Shown here: one piece after another, positions 25,458 to 33,823 of the stretch | Layout of the letters: each line of letters starts with the position of its first letter | How positions within the stretch are numbered: position 1 is the first letter of the stretch | Made by a program: the position numbers and the translations under genes | The notes under the pieces: generated by a model | Database searches by the model: none | The model's input: only the letters and a program-made list of their open reading frames with translations | What the model was told of the DNA's origin: nothing | NCBI RefSeq assembly: GCF_024448165.1 | Contig: NZ_JAMOLN010000069.1 | Location: 1 to 42,525, forward strand | Length of the DNA stretch: 42,525 bases | DNA from: Streptomyces longispororuber | GTDB lineage: Bacteria; Actinomycetota; Actinomycetes; Streptomycetales; Streptomycetaceae | Direction: 5' to 3'

Positions 25458-25630
25458 CAAGAAATTGGTCGAGCACAGGTCAATGGCACCCCGCTGAACT
25501 GCCATGACTCGTACCTGTGTTGTCACCGTTCGGCGTACGACGCAAACAGCCCGGGTATCACCGTTTCGGGCAGGGGACAACGGGTCGACGGAACGTCATC
25601 TGCCATGCGTGAACGAGGAGTTGCATTGAC

Positions 25631-26356
25631 ATGACGTGCTGGTACGAAGGCCCCCTGGCCGCCTTCGACACAGAGACGACGGGCGTGGACGTGGAGTCGG
25701 ACCGGATTGTTTCGGCCGCGATCGTCGTGCAGGACGCGGCGGGTTCCCGGCCCCGGGTGACGCGCTGGCTGGTGAACCCCGGGGTGCCGGTGCCGGCCGG
25801 TGCGACCGAGGTGCACGGTCTGACGGACGACCATCTGCAGCGCAACGGCCGGTGGCCGGCGCCGGTGATGGAGGAGATAGGCCGCGAGCTGGCGGAGCAG
25901 GCCGCGGCGGGCCGGCCGCTGGTGGTGATGAACGCCCCCTTCGACCTGACGCTCCTGGACCGCGAGTTGAAGCGCCATCGGGCGTCGTCGCTCACCCGCT
26001 ACCTGGAGAGCCGCTCGCTGTGCGTCCTCGACCCGCGGGTCCTGGACAAGCACCTGGACCGCTATCGCAAGGGCCGTCGCACGCTGACGGATCTCTGCGC
26101 GCACTATGAGGTGGAGCTGGCGGAGGCGCACGACGCCGCGGCGGACGCGCAGGCGGCGCTCGACGTGGTCCGCGCGGTGGGCCGCCGCTTCGCGACCCGT
26201 CTCGACCGGCTCTCGGCGGCCGAGCTGCACACGCTGCAGGCGGTCTGGCACGCGGCCCAGGCCCGTGGCCTGCAGGCCTGGTTCGCCCGCTCCGGCACCC
26301 CGGAGCACGTGGACCCGGCCTGGCCGCTGCGCCCGGAACTCCCGGCGGCCGCCTAA
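25631..26356 (+). CDS. DEDDh 3'-5' exonuclease (DnaQ/epsilon-like)
   Basis: A 241-residue protein with the complete DEDDh set: Asp13 and Glu15 (AAFDTETTG), Asp105 (VVMNAPFDLTLLD), His167 and Asp172 (AEAHDAAADAQAAL). This is the proofreading-exonuclease fold; stand-alone members are common in streptomycetes and their substrates are not settled. The ATG at 25631 follows GAGGAG at 25614-25619, 11 nt upstream. It is divergent from the DUF4365 unit, and a hairpin separates it from the convergent tRNA-Val gene. Confidence 0.93.
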   Translation: MTCWYEGPLAAFDTETTGVDVESDRIVSAAIVVQDAAGSRPRVTRWLVNPGVPVPAGATEVHGLTDDHLQRNGRWPAPVMEEIGRELAEQAAAGRPLVVMNAPFDLTLLDRELKRHRASSLTRYLESRSLCVLDPRVLDKHLDRYRKGRRTLTDLCAHYEVELAEAHDAAADAQAALDVVRAVGRRFATRLDRLSAAELHTLQAVWHAAQARGLQAWFARSGTPEHVDPAWPLRPELPAAA

Positions 26357-26361
26357 CGAAA

Positions 26362-26390
26362 AACCGGCCCGCCGTGACGGCGGACCGGTT
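26362..26390. terminator. Hairpin between exonuclease and tRNA-Val genes
   Basis: Thirteen-base arms (26362-26374 and 26378-26390) with one mismatch and a 3-nt loop, preceded by A-rich and followed by T-rich bases. It can serve both the exonuclease (+) and tRNA-Val (-) transcripts. Confidence 0.65.
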
Positions 26391-26392
26391 GT

Positions 26393-26474
26393 TTCCGGGT
26401 GGGCGATACTGGGTTCGAACCAGTGACCTCTTCGGTGTGAACGAAGCGCTCTCCCACTGAGCTAATCGCCCGGG
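26393..26474. repeat. 82-bp perfect direct repeat, copy 1 (contains tRNA-Val)
   Basis: Identical to 33824-33905 over all 82 bases, covering the tRNA gene plus seven bases on one side and three on the other. The two copies are 7,431 bp apart in the same orientation and bracket the SRPBCC gene and the carbohydrate locus. Confidence 0.9.
26400..26471 (-). tRNA. tRNA-Val(CAC), copy 1
   Basis: A 72-nt cloverleaf on the minus strand with acceptor GGGCGAT/ATCGCCC, D-arm GCTCAGTGGGAGAGC, anticodon stem CTTCG/CGAAG with loop TTCACAC (anticodon CAC, 26437-26439), T-arm CTGGTTCGAACCCAG and discriminator A. CCA is not encoded. It is identical to the copy at 33831. Confidence 0.96.
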
Positions 26475-26510
26475 AACGGGTTGAACAATACAGGTCGCGA
26501 CGGGGTGTGT

Positions 26511-26969
26511 TCAAACCGGTTGGAGGAAGGCCGCCAGGCCCCGTCGGCCGCCGCGCATCATCCACGCGTGGTTGGCGACGAACACCGGCCTGCCGGGCAG
26601 TGCGAGCAGCCTCATCAGCGGTTTGCGGACCTCGACCTCCTGGTCGTAGACGGCGTGCGTGCCGCCGCCGGGGAGCACGCCCACCGTCCACCGCGCCCAC
26701 CCGTCGAGGTCCCCGGTCATCAGGATCTCCAGGACCCCGGCGGCCGGGTCGCGGCGCTTCTCGCGCGCCGTGACCGTGAGCTCGTACGGGAGGAACGACC
26801 GGAACACGGCGACGCCGCTGAACTCGTCCAGCGGCGTCACCGAGCGCACCTGGGGCCACCACGCCGGGTACTCCTCGGCCCGCTCCAGCGCCGCGTACAC
26901 GGCGGCCGGCGGTGCGGGCAGGTCCCAGACGCTGCGGAAGCGGTAATGGCTCCAGGCGCGCATCCTCAT
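26511..26969 (-). CDS. SRPBCC (START-like) family protein
   Basis: A 152-residue helix-grip protein, with the N-terminal pattern FRSVWDLPAPPAAVYAALERAEEYPAWWPQV typical of polyketide cyclase/dehydrase-like SRPBCC proteins. They bind hydrophobic ligands, and the ligand here is unknown. It begins with a possible double start (MRMR, 26969 or 26963). The gene is 18 nt downstream of the large lyase-like gene on the same strand and could be co-transcribed, though its function is not obviously linked. Confidence 0.85.
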   Translation of the reverse strand: MRMRAWSHYRFRSVWDLPAPPAAVYAALERAEEYPAWWPQVRSVTPLDEFSGVAVFRSFLPYELTVTAREKRRDPAAGVLEILMTGDLDGWARWTVGVLPGGGTHAVYDQEVEVRKPLMRLLALPGRPVFVANHAWMMRGGRRGLAAFLQPV

Positions 26970-26987
26970 GACCCGAGTCTGACCGGG

Positions 26988-29744
26988 TCAGGGCATCTTG
27001 TCGCCGACCAACGCCAGGTTCTCGATGGCCGCGAGTCCGTACAGGGCGGTGTCGTTCGTGTAGACCCAGTTGGCCTCGGTGCCGGCGACCAGGGTGACCG
27101 GGCCGCCGACCTTCTCGGTCTTCCACGGCGAGGACTCGGTGTAGCCGTCGCTCTTGTAGAACTTCTCCCAGGCCCGCGCGGCGAGCTTCGCGTCACCGGT
27201 CCGCACCGCGGCGTACGCGTCGAGTCGCGAGTGGCCCTGGAAGAGGAGCAGGGAACCGAAGTTGGAGCCGTAGCGCGCCGCCTGTTCCGTCTTGGTCGCG
27301 TTGAAGTAGCGGCAGTAGTCGTAGTACGCCTCCTCGAACTTCGGCATGTCGACGAGGTCGATGAGTTCGGCGCACAGTTCGTTGAGACCGAAGACCGCCG
27401 ACAGGTGCGAAACGCCGACGACCGGTTCCTCGGCGATGGCGAACTTGCCGGTGTCGAGGTCGTAGAGGCCGCTGCCCTGCACGAACCCGTTGGGCTGCGC
27501 GGCGATGGTCTCCATGGTCGACAGGACCCTGTCCCTGGCCTTCTCCCACTTCGGGCCGCGCCGCTCCCACTCGGTGAGCCAGGCCGAGACGAGTCCGCTC
27601 CAGTCGGTGCCGAAGCCGATGGACAGGGCGTTGCGGTCGGGCACGTAGTCGGTGTCCGTGCGGACCTTGCGCAGCGGGTCGAGGACGAGGAACGTCTCGT
27701 CGGAGTCGACGTTGGCGTGCATGAGGTCGCCGACGCGCTCGTCGCCGGTGAGGAAGTAGTAGTAGCGGCGGTACGTGGTGTTGGCGATGCGCTGCTGCTT
27801 CGCGGAGTCGGCGTAGTGCTGGACGCCGTGCCGGGTGCCGAGCCCGGCCCACTTGCCGAGGTGGTAGACGTCGACCTCGCCGGTGTGCCGGGTCATGGCC
27901 TCGGCGAACCGGAAGACGTCGGCGCGGCCCGAGCGCAGGTACGCGAACCACAGCCACAGGTCGGGCGAGAGCTCGGAGTTGTCCCAGGCGTAGCCGCCGA
28001 CGTCGTAGCGCCACTGGTGGCGCACCGGGTCGTAGGAGTGCATGACGTCGCCGTAGTCCCAGAAGCCGTACCACCGGCGCATCTCCACCTGGTCCTTGTA
28101 ATAGGTGAAGAGGAAGTCGAGGTGGTCCTCGATCTTGGCCTTGGCGGGCGTGGAGCGGTCCGGCTCGGAGTAGAGGCCGGGGCCGAAGACGCCGGCCTTG
28201 ATGAGCTGCTTGGGCGGCGCGGTCAGCTGAGGCAGCACGCGGACGGCCTCGACCTGCTGCGCGAGCGTCTCCGGCTTCGGCGTCGCGTCGTTCGCCCAGA
28301 ACATCAGCTCGCTGGTGCGCGCGATCCCGTACGGGGTGCCGAACTCGGGCTCGTAGTCCTCGTACGTGATGTTGAGGCCTTCGAGCTGTTCGGCGAACGT
28401 GTCCTGGCCCATGCCGTCGTGGTAGAAGCGCAGGTCCATGGGCTGCGCCTCCGGGGACCAGAGCCACAGGGTGACCTCGGCCTCGTCGGTGTGCGCGGCG
28501 CGGATGTCCAGGCCGCTGGGGTGCTTCTCCCAGAAGTCGCGAAGCCCGAAGGAGAGTCCGCCGCTCGGTCCGCCGACGTAGCCGAAGCCGCTCGCCCGGC
28601 GGCCGCCGCCCGCGCCGATCCAGCCGTGCCCCTTCTTCGTCCGCTTGCGCAGCGTGAAGCCGTCGGCGGACAGCTGGGAGAGGGTGTAGTCGCCCCACTC
28701 GGGGATGTACTGGAGGCGGGTCGTGACGCGCTGGTCCCAGGTGGCCGGGTCGGGCAGCTTCTCCCCCGCGAACTGGGCGGCCTGCACCGCCGCCCCGGGG
28801 TCGCGGCGCAGCCCGGTGATGCCCTTGACGGCCTCCCGGATCATGCCGGTGTCCTCGCCGCCGATCCGGATGTGCCGGTCGTACGCGGCGTCCCGCATCG
28901 GCACGGTGAAGCGCACGCCGAGCCCGCGGATGAAGTCGCCCGACGCCTTGCCGGGTTCCTGGGTGCCGTCGTACGTGATGGTGTGCACCATGCGGAACGA
29001 CTCGGCGCCCGCGTAGAAGTAGAACCGGATGGAGAAGGGGAGCCAGCTGCGGTTCCCCTTGCGGTGCTTGCCGTCGATGCGGACGACGGCGCGCACGGGC
29101 CCGTCCTGCTCGACCTCGGTCTCCTCGATGACGCTCTCGAACCGCTCGTACTTCGCGGTCCCCTGGTCGCCGTCCTCGATCTCGCCCTGGCGCAGCAGTA
29201 CGAGCCGGCCGTTCTTGGCGATCTCGGTGGAGCCGCGGCGGACGGTCTTGACCAGGCTCGATCCATTGGTGCCGAGCTTGGCGACGATGACGCCGGTGTC
29301 GACGGTGACGGTGCCGCCGCCGGTCGAGACGCTCACCTTCTTGTCGGGTGCGGCGGCGCTGCCCGCGGTCAGCGTGAGTTTGCCGGTCCCGGCACCGGGA
29401 CCCACCGCGTGCGCGGTCCACTTCAGGGAGCCGTCGGGCCACTGCGCGAGCGGCCAGGTCTGGACGGGGACCTGCTTGCCGTCGGCGTCGGCGAGGGCGA
29501 ACTCCTGGCCCTTCTCGTACGCGCCCCTCGGCCAGGGCACGCCGGCGGTGGAGCCGGGGGCGGCGCCGAGCCCGCCGTCCTCCAGCCAGCTCAGGGTGAC
29601 CGGCGTGGCCTCGGCGCTCTCGGCGCCCGGCGCGGCCTGCGCCTCCTTGCCGCCGATGGCCCAGCTGAACTGGGCGGCGGCGCCGGCGATCGCGGCGGCC
29701 TTGAGGAGGGATCTGCGGGGAAGTCCAGCGGGAACCGGGGACAT
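26988..29744 (-). CDS. Tat-exported exo-rhamnogalacturonan lyase-like enzyme (PL26-type)
   Basis: A 918-residue secreted protein. The Tat signal LPRRSLLKAAAIAGAAAQF is followed by a cleavage site near AQA-AP (about residue 37). The mature part resembles the exo-rhamnogalacturonan lyase family: beta-rich N-terminal domains, then an (alpha/alpha) barrel rich in aromatic motifs such as WRYDVGGYAWDNSE and WYGFWDYGDVMH. Such enzymes remove disaccharides from the pectin backbone RG-I. The substrate is inferred from the family and from the linked sugar ABC genes. ATG at 29744 with AAAGGAA upstream. Confidence 0.78.
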   Translation of the reverse strand: MSPVPAGLPRRSLLKAAAIAGAAAQFSWAIGGKEAQAAPGAESAEATPVTLSWLEDGGLGAAPGSTAGVPWPRGAYEKGQEFALADADGKQVPVQTWPLAQWPDGSLKWTAHAVGPGAGTGKLTLTAGSAAAPDKKVSVSTGGGTVTVDTGVIVAKLGTNGSSLVKTVRRGSTEIAKNGRLVLLRQGEIEDGDQGTAKYERFESVIEETEVEQDGPVRAVVRIDGKHRKGNRSWLPFSIRFYFYAGAESFRMVHTITYDGTQEPGKASGDFIRGLGVRFTVPMRDAAYDRHIRIGGEDTGMIREAVKGITGLRRDPGAAVQAAQFAGEKLPDPATWDQRVTTRLQYIPEWGDYTLSQLSADGFTLRKRTKKGHGWIGAGGGRRASGFGYVGGPSGGLSFGLRDFWEKHPSGLDIRAAHTDEAEVTLWLWSPEAQPMDLRFYHDGMGQDTFAEQLEGLNITYEDYEPEFGTPYGIARTSELMFWANDATPKPETLAQQVEAVRVLPQLTAPPKQLIKAGVFGPGLYSEPDRSTPAKAKIEDHLDFLFTYYKDQVEMRRWYGFWDYGDVMHSYDPVRHQWRYDVGGYAWDNSELSPDLWLWFAYLRSGRADVFRFAEAMTRHTGEVDVYHLGKWAGLGTRHGVQHYADSAKQQRIANTTYRRYYYFLTGDERVGDLMHANVDSDETFLVLDPLRKVRTDTDYVPDRNALSIGFGTDWSGLVSAWLTEWERRGPKWEKARDRVLSTMETIAAQPNGFVQGSGLYDLDTGKFAIAEEPVVGVSHLSAVFGLNELCAELIDLVDMPKFEEAYYDYCRYFNATKTEQAARYGSNFGSLLLFQGHSRLDAYAAVRTGDAKLAARAWEKFYKSDGYTESSPWKTEKVGGPVTLVAGTEANWVYTNDTALYGLAAIENLALVGDKMP

Positions 29745-29851
29745 CTTCGTTCCTTTCCGAGCATGCCAAAGGTGCTGTGGGAGAGGGGAGTTGACGTTCG
29801 AAAGAGATGAGAGGAGCGGGAGGTGAGAGAAGCGGGAGGCGTGAGCGGGGC

Positions 29852-30421
29852 TCAGCGGCCGGGCCGCCCGCGCTCCTCCACGGCCACGGCGGCCGCGGCG
29901 AGGATGCCGAGCACCGGCACGGCGAGCGGGGCGAGGAACTCTGCGCTGAGGATCACGATCGCGAGCCCGCAGACGAGGAGCAGGGATCCGGCGGGGGCGC
30001 GGAGCGCACGCCGGGCGGCGTCCGCGAGCAGCGCCCGCCAGACCGCGCCCGGGGTCCAGACGGCGGCGGCCCGCAGCACGGTCACGGCCGCGCCGATCAG
30101 CGCGAAGATGCCGACGGCCGCGGCGACCCGGCCGCCGGGCAGCCCGGCCCGCGCCAGCTGCAGGTCGAGCCAGACGGCGACGAAGGCACCGAGCCCGGCG
30201 AGTCCGACGAGCCAGCCGTGCCGCGCCGCGCTCCGCAGGTCGGTGGCGAACTCCCGTACGCCGCCCGCCTCTTGACGCAGATGGCGGCGCAGGTGCCGGG
30301 CCCCCGCCGCGAACGCGGCCGGAGCGGTGACGACCGGCACGGACGCGACGGCGATCCACACCCCGGTCAGCAGGCACTCGGCGAAGACCCCGAAGCCGAT
30401 CCGCCGCCGCGACTCGGTCAC
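29852..30421 (-). CDS. DUF624 (YesL-like) membrane protein
   Basis: A 189-residue protein with four or five hydrophobic helices (for example residues 17-40, 70-90 and 145-180) and the N-terminal FGVFAECLLTGVWIAVASVPVVTAPAAFAA typical of DUF624/YesL. These proteins are frequent passengers of sugar ABC operons, including the Bacillus rhamnogalacturonan cluster, but have no defined activity. The GTG at 30421 follows GAGGAG and lies 14 nt after the second permease stop. Confidence 0.82.
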   Translation of the reverse strand: MTESRRRIGFGVFAECLLTGVWIAVASVPVVTAPAAFAAGARHLRRHLRQEAGGVREFATDLRSAARHGWLVGLAGLGAFVAVWLDLQLARAGLPGGRVAAAVGIFALIGAAVTVLRAAAVWTPGAVWRALLADAARRALRAPAGSLLLVCGLAIVILSAEFLAPLAVPVLGILAAAAVAVEERGRPGR

Positions 30422-30435
30422 CGGCGCGGCGCTCC

Positions 30436-31308
30436 TCACTTGAGCCCCGAGGTGGCCATGCCGTCGATCAGATAGCGCTGGAAGGCCATGAAGAAGGCGA
30501 TGACGGGGATGAGCGCGACCATCGCCATGGCGATCTGACCGCCGTAGTCGGAGATGCCCTGCTGGTCGCGGAACATCATCAGGCCGAGCGACACGGTGTA
30601 CTTGGAGGGCTCGTTGAGGTAGATCAGCGGGCCCATGAAGTCGTTCCAGGCGTTGATGAACGTGAAGATGGCGCTGGTGATGAGGGCGGGCCGGGTGAGC
30701 GGCAGCACGATCGACCAGTAGGTGCGCAGGTGCCCGCACCCGTCGAGCTTGGCGGCCTCGTCGAGCTCGCGCGGCAGACCGCGCATGAACTGCACCATCA
30801 GGAAGACGAAGAACGCCTCCGTCGCGAGGAACTTGCCCGCGAGCAGCGGGACGTAGGTGTTGATGAGCTCCAGCTTCTGGAACATCACGTACTGCGGGAT
30901 GAGGAGCACGTGGTACGGCAGCAGCAGCGTGCCGATCATCAGCGCGAAGAGCAGGTTGCGGCCGCGGAAGGAGATCTTCGCGAAGGCGTACGCGGTCAGC
31001 GAGCTCGAGATGACGACACCGACGACGGCCATTCCCGCGTAGAAGAGGGAGTTGAGGAAGAAGGTGCCGATGGAGATGCCGGCGATGCCGTCGGCCAGGC
31101 CCTTGAGGTTGTCCAGGACGGGTTCGGCCGGGAACAGGTCGAGGGACCCGACGATCGCCTTGCCCGGCTTGAAGGCGGCGCCGATCACCCAGACGACCGG
31201 GTAGAGGACGACGCAGAGCACGGCGAGGGCGAAGACGTGCCAGACGATGGATCCGGTGCGCTTGCGCGGCTGGACGGCGGTGCGCACCTGCTCGGTCACG
31301 GTGGTCAC
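30436..31308 (-). CDS. Carbohydrate ABC transporter permease (MalG-type)
   Basis: A 290-residue inner-membrane permease with six helices. The EAA loop that contacts the ATPase is visible as ELDEAAKLDGCGHLRTYWSIVLP (181-203). The C-terminus FMAFQRYLIDGMATSGLK is typical of the CUT1 MalG family. Its GTG overlaps the stop of the first permease gene by four bases (31305-31308), implying translational coupling. No ATPase gene is present in the locus; streptomycetes often use the shared ATPase MsiK. Confidence 0.93.
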   Translation of the reverse strand: MTTVTEQVRTAVQPRKRTGSIVWHVFALAVLCVVLYPVVWVIGAAFKPGKAIVGSLDLFPAEPVLDNLKGLADGIAGISIGTFFLNSLFYAGMAVVGVVISSSLTAYAFAKISFRGRNLLFALMIGTLLLPYHVLLIPQYVMFQKLELINTYVPLLAGKFLATEAFFVFLMVQFMRGLPRELDEAAKLDGCGHLRTYWSIVLPLTRPALITSAIFTFINAWNDFMGPLIYLNEPSKYTVSLGLMMFRDQQGISDYGGQIAMAMVALIPVIAFFMAFQRYLIDGMATSGLK

Positions 31309-32267
31309 TTGGCGCCCTCCTCGTAGTGCACCCACTTCTTCTGGGACCAGAACAGGACGGCGGTGACCAGGGCCACGGCGAGCAGCAGCATCCAGGCCAT
31401 CGCCGAGGCGAAGCCCATCTGGGACTGCTGGAAGCCCTTCTGGTAGAGGTAACAGGTGTAGACGAGCGTGGCGTCGGCCGGTCCGCAGAAGGTGTTGGAG
31501 ACGACGTACGCCGAGCCGAAGATCTGGAACGAGTGGATCGACTCCAGCAGGACGTTGAAGAAGAGCACCGGCGAGATCATCGGCAGGGTGATGTTCCAGA
31601 ACCGGCGCAGCGGTCCGGCCCCGTCGACGGCGGCGGCCTCGTACAGCTCGCGCGGCACCTGCTTGAGTCCCGCCAGGAAGATGACCATCGGGGCGCCGAA
31701 CTGCCAGACGGTGAGCGCCACGAGGGAGTAGATGATCAGGTCCGGGTCGCCGATCCAGCCGCCCAGGTTCAGGCCGATGGCACCGAGTCCCTTGTCGACG
31801 ACGGCGTTGTCGGAGAAGATCGCCCGCCAGACGAAGCCGACCGAGACGCTGGCGCCGATCAGCGACGGCGCGTAGAACGCGGCCCGGTACAGGCCCTGGC
31901 CCCGGCGGCTCTGGTTGAGCAGCAGCGCGACCCCGAGGGCGAGCAGCAGCTTCAGCGGTGTGCCGATGACCACGTACTTGAGCGTGACCTGCACCGACTT
32001 CTGCCAGCGCGGATCCTCGAACATGGCCGTGAAGTTGTCGAAGCCGATCCACTGCGGCGGCGCGAACAGGTTGTAGTTCGTGAACGCGTAGTAGAGCGAC
32101 GCGATCATCGGCCCCGCCGTGAGCAGCAGGAACCCCGCGAGCCACGGCGACAGGAACAGATAGCCGGAGAGGTTCTCGCGCCGCCCGCGCCGCTTGTGTG
32201 CGGCGGGGCGGACGGAGGACTCGCCGGCCAAGGATGGGGCGCCGGTGGCGTCCTTGACGAGCGACAT
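31305..32267 (-). CDS. Carbohydrate ABC transporter permease (MalF-type)
   Basis: A 320-residue permease with six helices; the first follows a basic N-terminal tail (residues 25-31 HKRRGRR). The EAA motif reads ELYEAAAVDGAGPLRRFWNITLP. WLAGFLLLTAGPMIASLYYAFTNYN is typical of the CUT1 MalF group. The ATG at 32267 has GAGGGG upstream. It lies 32 nt after the solute-binding gene and is coupled to the second permease. Confidence 0.93.
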   Translation of the reverse strand: MSLVKDATGAPSLAGESSVRPAAHKRRGRRENLSGYLFLSPWLAGFLLLTAGPMIASLYYAFTNYNLFAPPQWIGFDNFTAMFEDPRWQKSVQVTLKYVVIGTPLKLLLALGVALLLNQSRRGQGLYRAAFYAPSLIGASVSVGFVWRAIFSDNAVVDKGLGAIGLNLGGWIGDPDLIIYSLVALTVWQFGAPMVIFLAGLKQVPRELYEAAAVDGAGPLRRFWNITLPMISPVLFFNVLLESIHSFQIFGSAYVVSNTFCGPADATLVYTCYLYQKGFQQSQMGFASAMAWMLLLAVALVTAVLFWSQKKWVHYEEGAK

Positions 32268-32299
32268 GGTGCTGTTTCCCCTCGGAAACGTCGGGGGCG

Positions 32300-33619
32300 T
32301 CAGCCCTGGAAGGCTGCCTCGGCCTCGCTGAAGAACTGCTTCACGGCGGCCGGCACCTTCTGCTTGGCGTTGGCGACGTCGCCCGCGATGCGCAGGAAGG
32401 CGGCCTCGACGACGTCGGCGCCGGACGGGTGCGGGGTGATCTTGCCGAGCACGCCGGCCTTGTCGACCTCGGTCTCGTAGGCGCCGATGCCCTTGTTGGC
32501 CTCGGCGACGGCCTTGTCGGTCTCGCCCTCCGGCTTGTAGGCGTCGAACTGGTCCTGGGTGGCGAGGACGCCCATGTCGTAGCCCAGGATCTTGCCGACC
32601 TCGGGGTCGTGGACCATGAAGTCGATGAACTTGGCGGCCTGCGCCTGGGCCTTGCACTTGGTGGAGATCGACAGCATCAGCGAGCCGAGGTACTGGCCGG
32701 TGTCCTTGCCGTCGGTGGTGGGGATCGGCGCGAGCCCGTAGTCGGAGTCGCCCTCGCCCTCGTAGCGCACCGAGAAGTTGTCCCAGGTGAATTCGCCCGC
32801 GGCCAGTCCGGCGGAGAGCCCGGACTTCGGCTTGACCTGCTCGATCTTCTTCGGGTCGGTGACGAGTCCGGACTTCACGCGCTTGTAGTAGTCGGACCAC
32901 CACTGCGTCAGGTCGTCCTCGGTGAAACCGAGTTCGGTGTCGGTGAAGAACGCCTTGCCGTTCTGACGGAGATACAGGTCGTACAGGTACATGATGCCGG
33001 CGTAACCCGTGTCGCCCGAGATCTTGAGCTTGTCCTGGATGGTCTGGAGGGACGTGAAGTAGTCGTCCCAGGTCCAGCCGAACTTCGGCGCCACGCCCGC
33101 CTTGGCGAACGCCTTCTTGTCGATGACGAGGGCCATGGTGTTGGCGCCGACCGGCACCGCGACCTGCTTGCCGCCGGCGACCTGGCCGGCCGCCTCGACG
33201 CCGCCGCGGAAGTTCTTCAGCCGCAGATTGCCCGCGTCGATCTGCGACTTGAGGTCGAGCAGGACACCCCGCTTGTCGTACTTGGCAAGGAACGCCACGG
33301 AGTTGAGGAAAACGTCCGGCGGATTGCCGCCCGAGGCCTGCGTCTGGAACTTCTCCCAGAACGCCTGGTAATCGGTGAATTCGGGCTTGATCTTGATCTT
33401 CGGGTTCTTCTTCTCGAAGAGGGCGATCGCCTTCTTGATTTTCACGGCGCGCGGTTCGCCGCCCCACCAGGCGAACCGCAGGGTCGCCGGACCGTCCGCG
33501 TCCGTCCCGCCTGACCCACCGTCACCACCGCACCCGGCCGCCGTCAGTCCGAGTGCCGCGACCGACGCCCCGGTGACCTTCAGCAGGCCACGCCGGTCAA
33601 GATCCTTGTTGCTAGGCAC
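32300..33619 (-). CDS. Sugar-binding lipoprotein of ABC transporter (CUT1 type)
   Basis: A 439-residue extracellular solute-binding protein. The N-terminus combines a twin-arginine motif (DRRGLLKVTG) with a lipobox (LTAAGC, near residue 31), so it is likely a Tat-exported lipoprotein. The fold markers LRFAWWGGEP and IDFMVHDPEVGKILGYD match family 1 binding proteins. The GTG at 33619 follows GGAGGGG; the upstream in-frame GTG at 33634 overlaps that ribosome-binding site and is unlikely. It is the first gene of the carbohydrate locus. The ligand is probably an oligosaccharide released by the linked lyase-like enzyme. Confidence 0.92.
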   Translation of the reverse strand: MPSNKDLDRRGLLKVTGASVAALGLTAAGCGGDGGSGGTDADGPATLRFAWWGGEPRAVKIKKAIALFEKKNPKIKIKPEFTDYQAFWEKFQTQASGGNPPDVFLNSVAFLAKYDKRGVLLDLKSQIDAGNLRLKNFRGGVEAAGQVAGGKQVAVPVGANTMALVIDKKAFAKAGVAPKFGWTWDDYFTSLQTIQDKLKISGDTGYAGIMYLYDLYLRQNGKAFFTDTELGFTEDDLTQWWSDYYKRVKSGLVTDPKKIEQVKPKSGLSAGLAAGEFTWDNFSVRYEGEGDSDYGLAPIPTTDGKDTGQYLGSLMLSISTKCKAQAQAAKFIDFMVHDPEVGKILGYDMGVLATQDQFDAYKPEGETDKAVAEANKGIGAYETEVDKAGVLGKITPHPSGADVVEAAFLRIAGDVANAKQKVPAAVKQFFSEAEAAFQG

Positions 33620-33654
33620 AGTTCGCCCCTCCACCTGCGCATTGAATCGTTTTA

Positions 33655-33668
33655 GGAAAGCGCTTGCC
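33655..33668. promoter_or_regulatory. LacI-type operator candidate 1 upstream of sugar-binding gene
   Basis: GGAAAGCGCTTGCC, centred at 33661/33662, about 42 bp upstream of the sugar-binding start. The AAGCGCTT core with central CG is typical of LacI-family operators in actinobacteria. Confidence 0.55.
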
Positions 33669-33722
33669 GGGCAAAGGTAGAGAGGAGCTGGGAGGACGTC
33701 AACGGTTCGGGCAATATTTGGG

Positions 33723-33736
33723 TCGAAGCGCTTCGA
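33723..33736. promoter_or_regulatory. LacI-type operator candidate 2
   Basis: TCGAAGCGCTTCGA is a perfect 14-bp palindrome centred 68 bp from operator candidate 1, sharing the AAGCGCTT core. Two sites suggest repression by a LacI-family protein whose gene is not in the window. Confidence 0.55.
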
Positions 33737-33784
33737 ACGAGCTGCGCGTCACGGGTCTGAACCGTTACACAGGAACGCAAAACG

Positions 33785-33823
33785 CCGAGGGCCCCGGAGA
33801 CTCGATGTCTCCGGGGCCCTCGG
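33785..33823 (-). terminator. Terminator downstream of tRNA-Val copy 2
   Basis: Perfect 16-bp arms (33785-33800 and 33808-33823) with a 7-nt loop, followed on the minus strand by CGTTTTGCG. It lies immediately past the 3' end of the second tRNA-Val(CAC) gene and differs from the hairpin after copy 1. Confidence 0.85.

Noticed and set aside
26481..29810. A 1,109-codon plus-strand open frame antisense to the lyase-like gene
   Set aside because: Its translation is Arg/Gly/Val/Asp-rich low-complexity sequence with no domain; the minus strand encodes a coherent Tat-exported enzyme.
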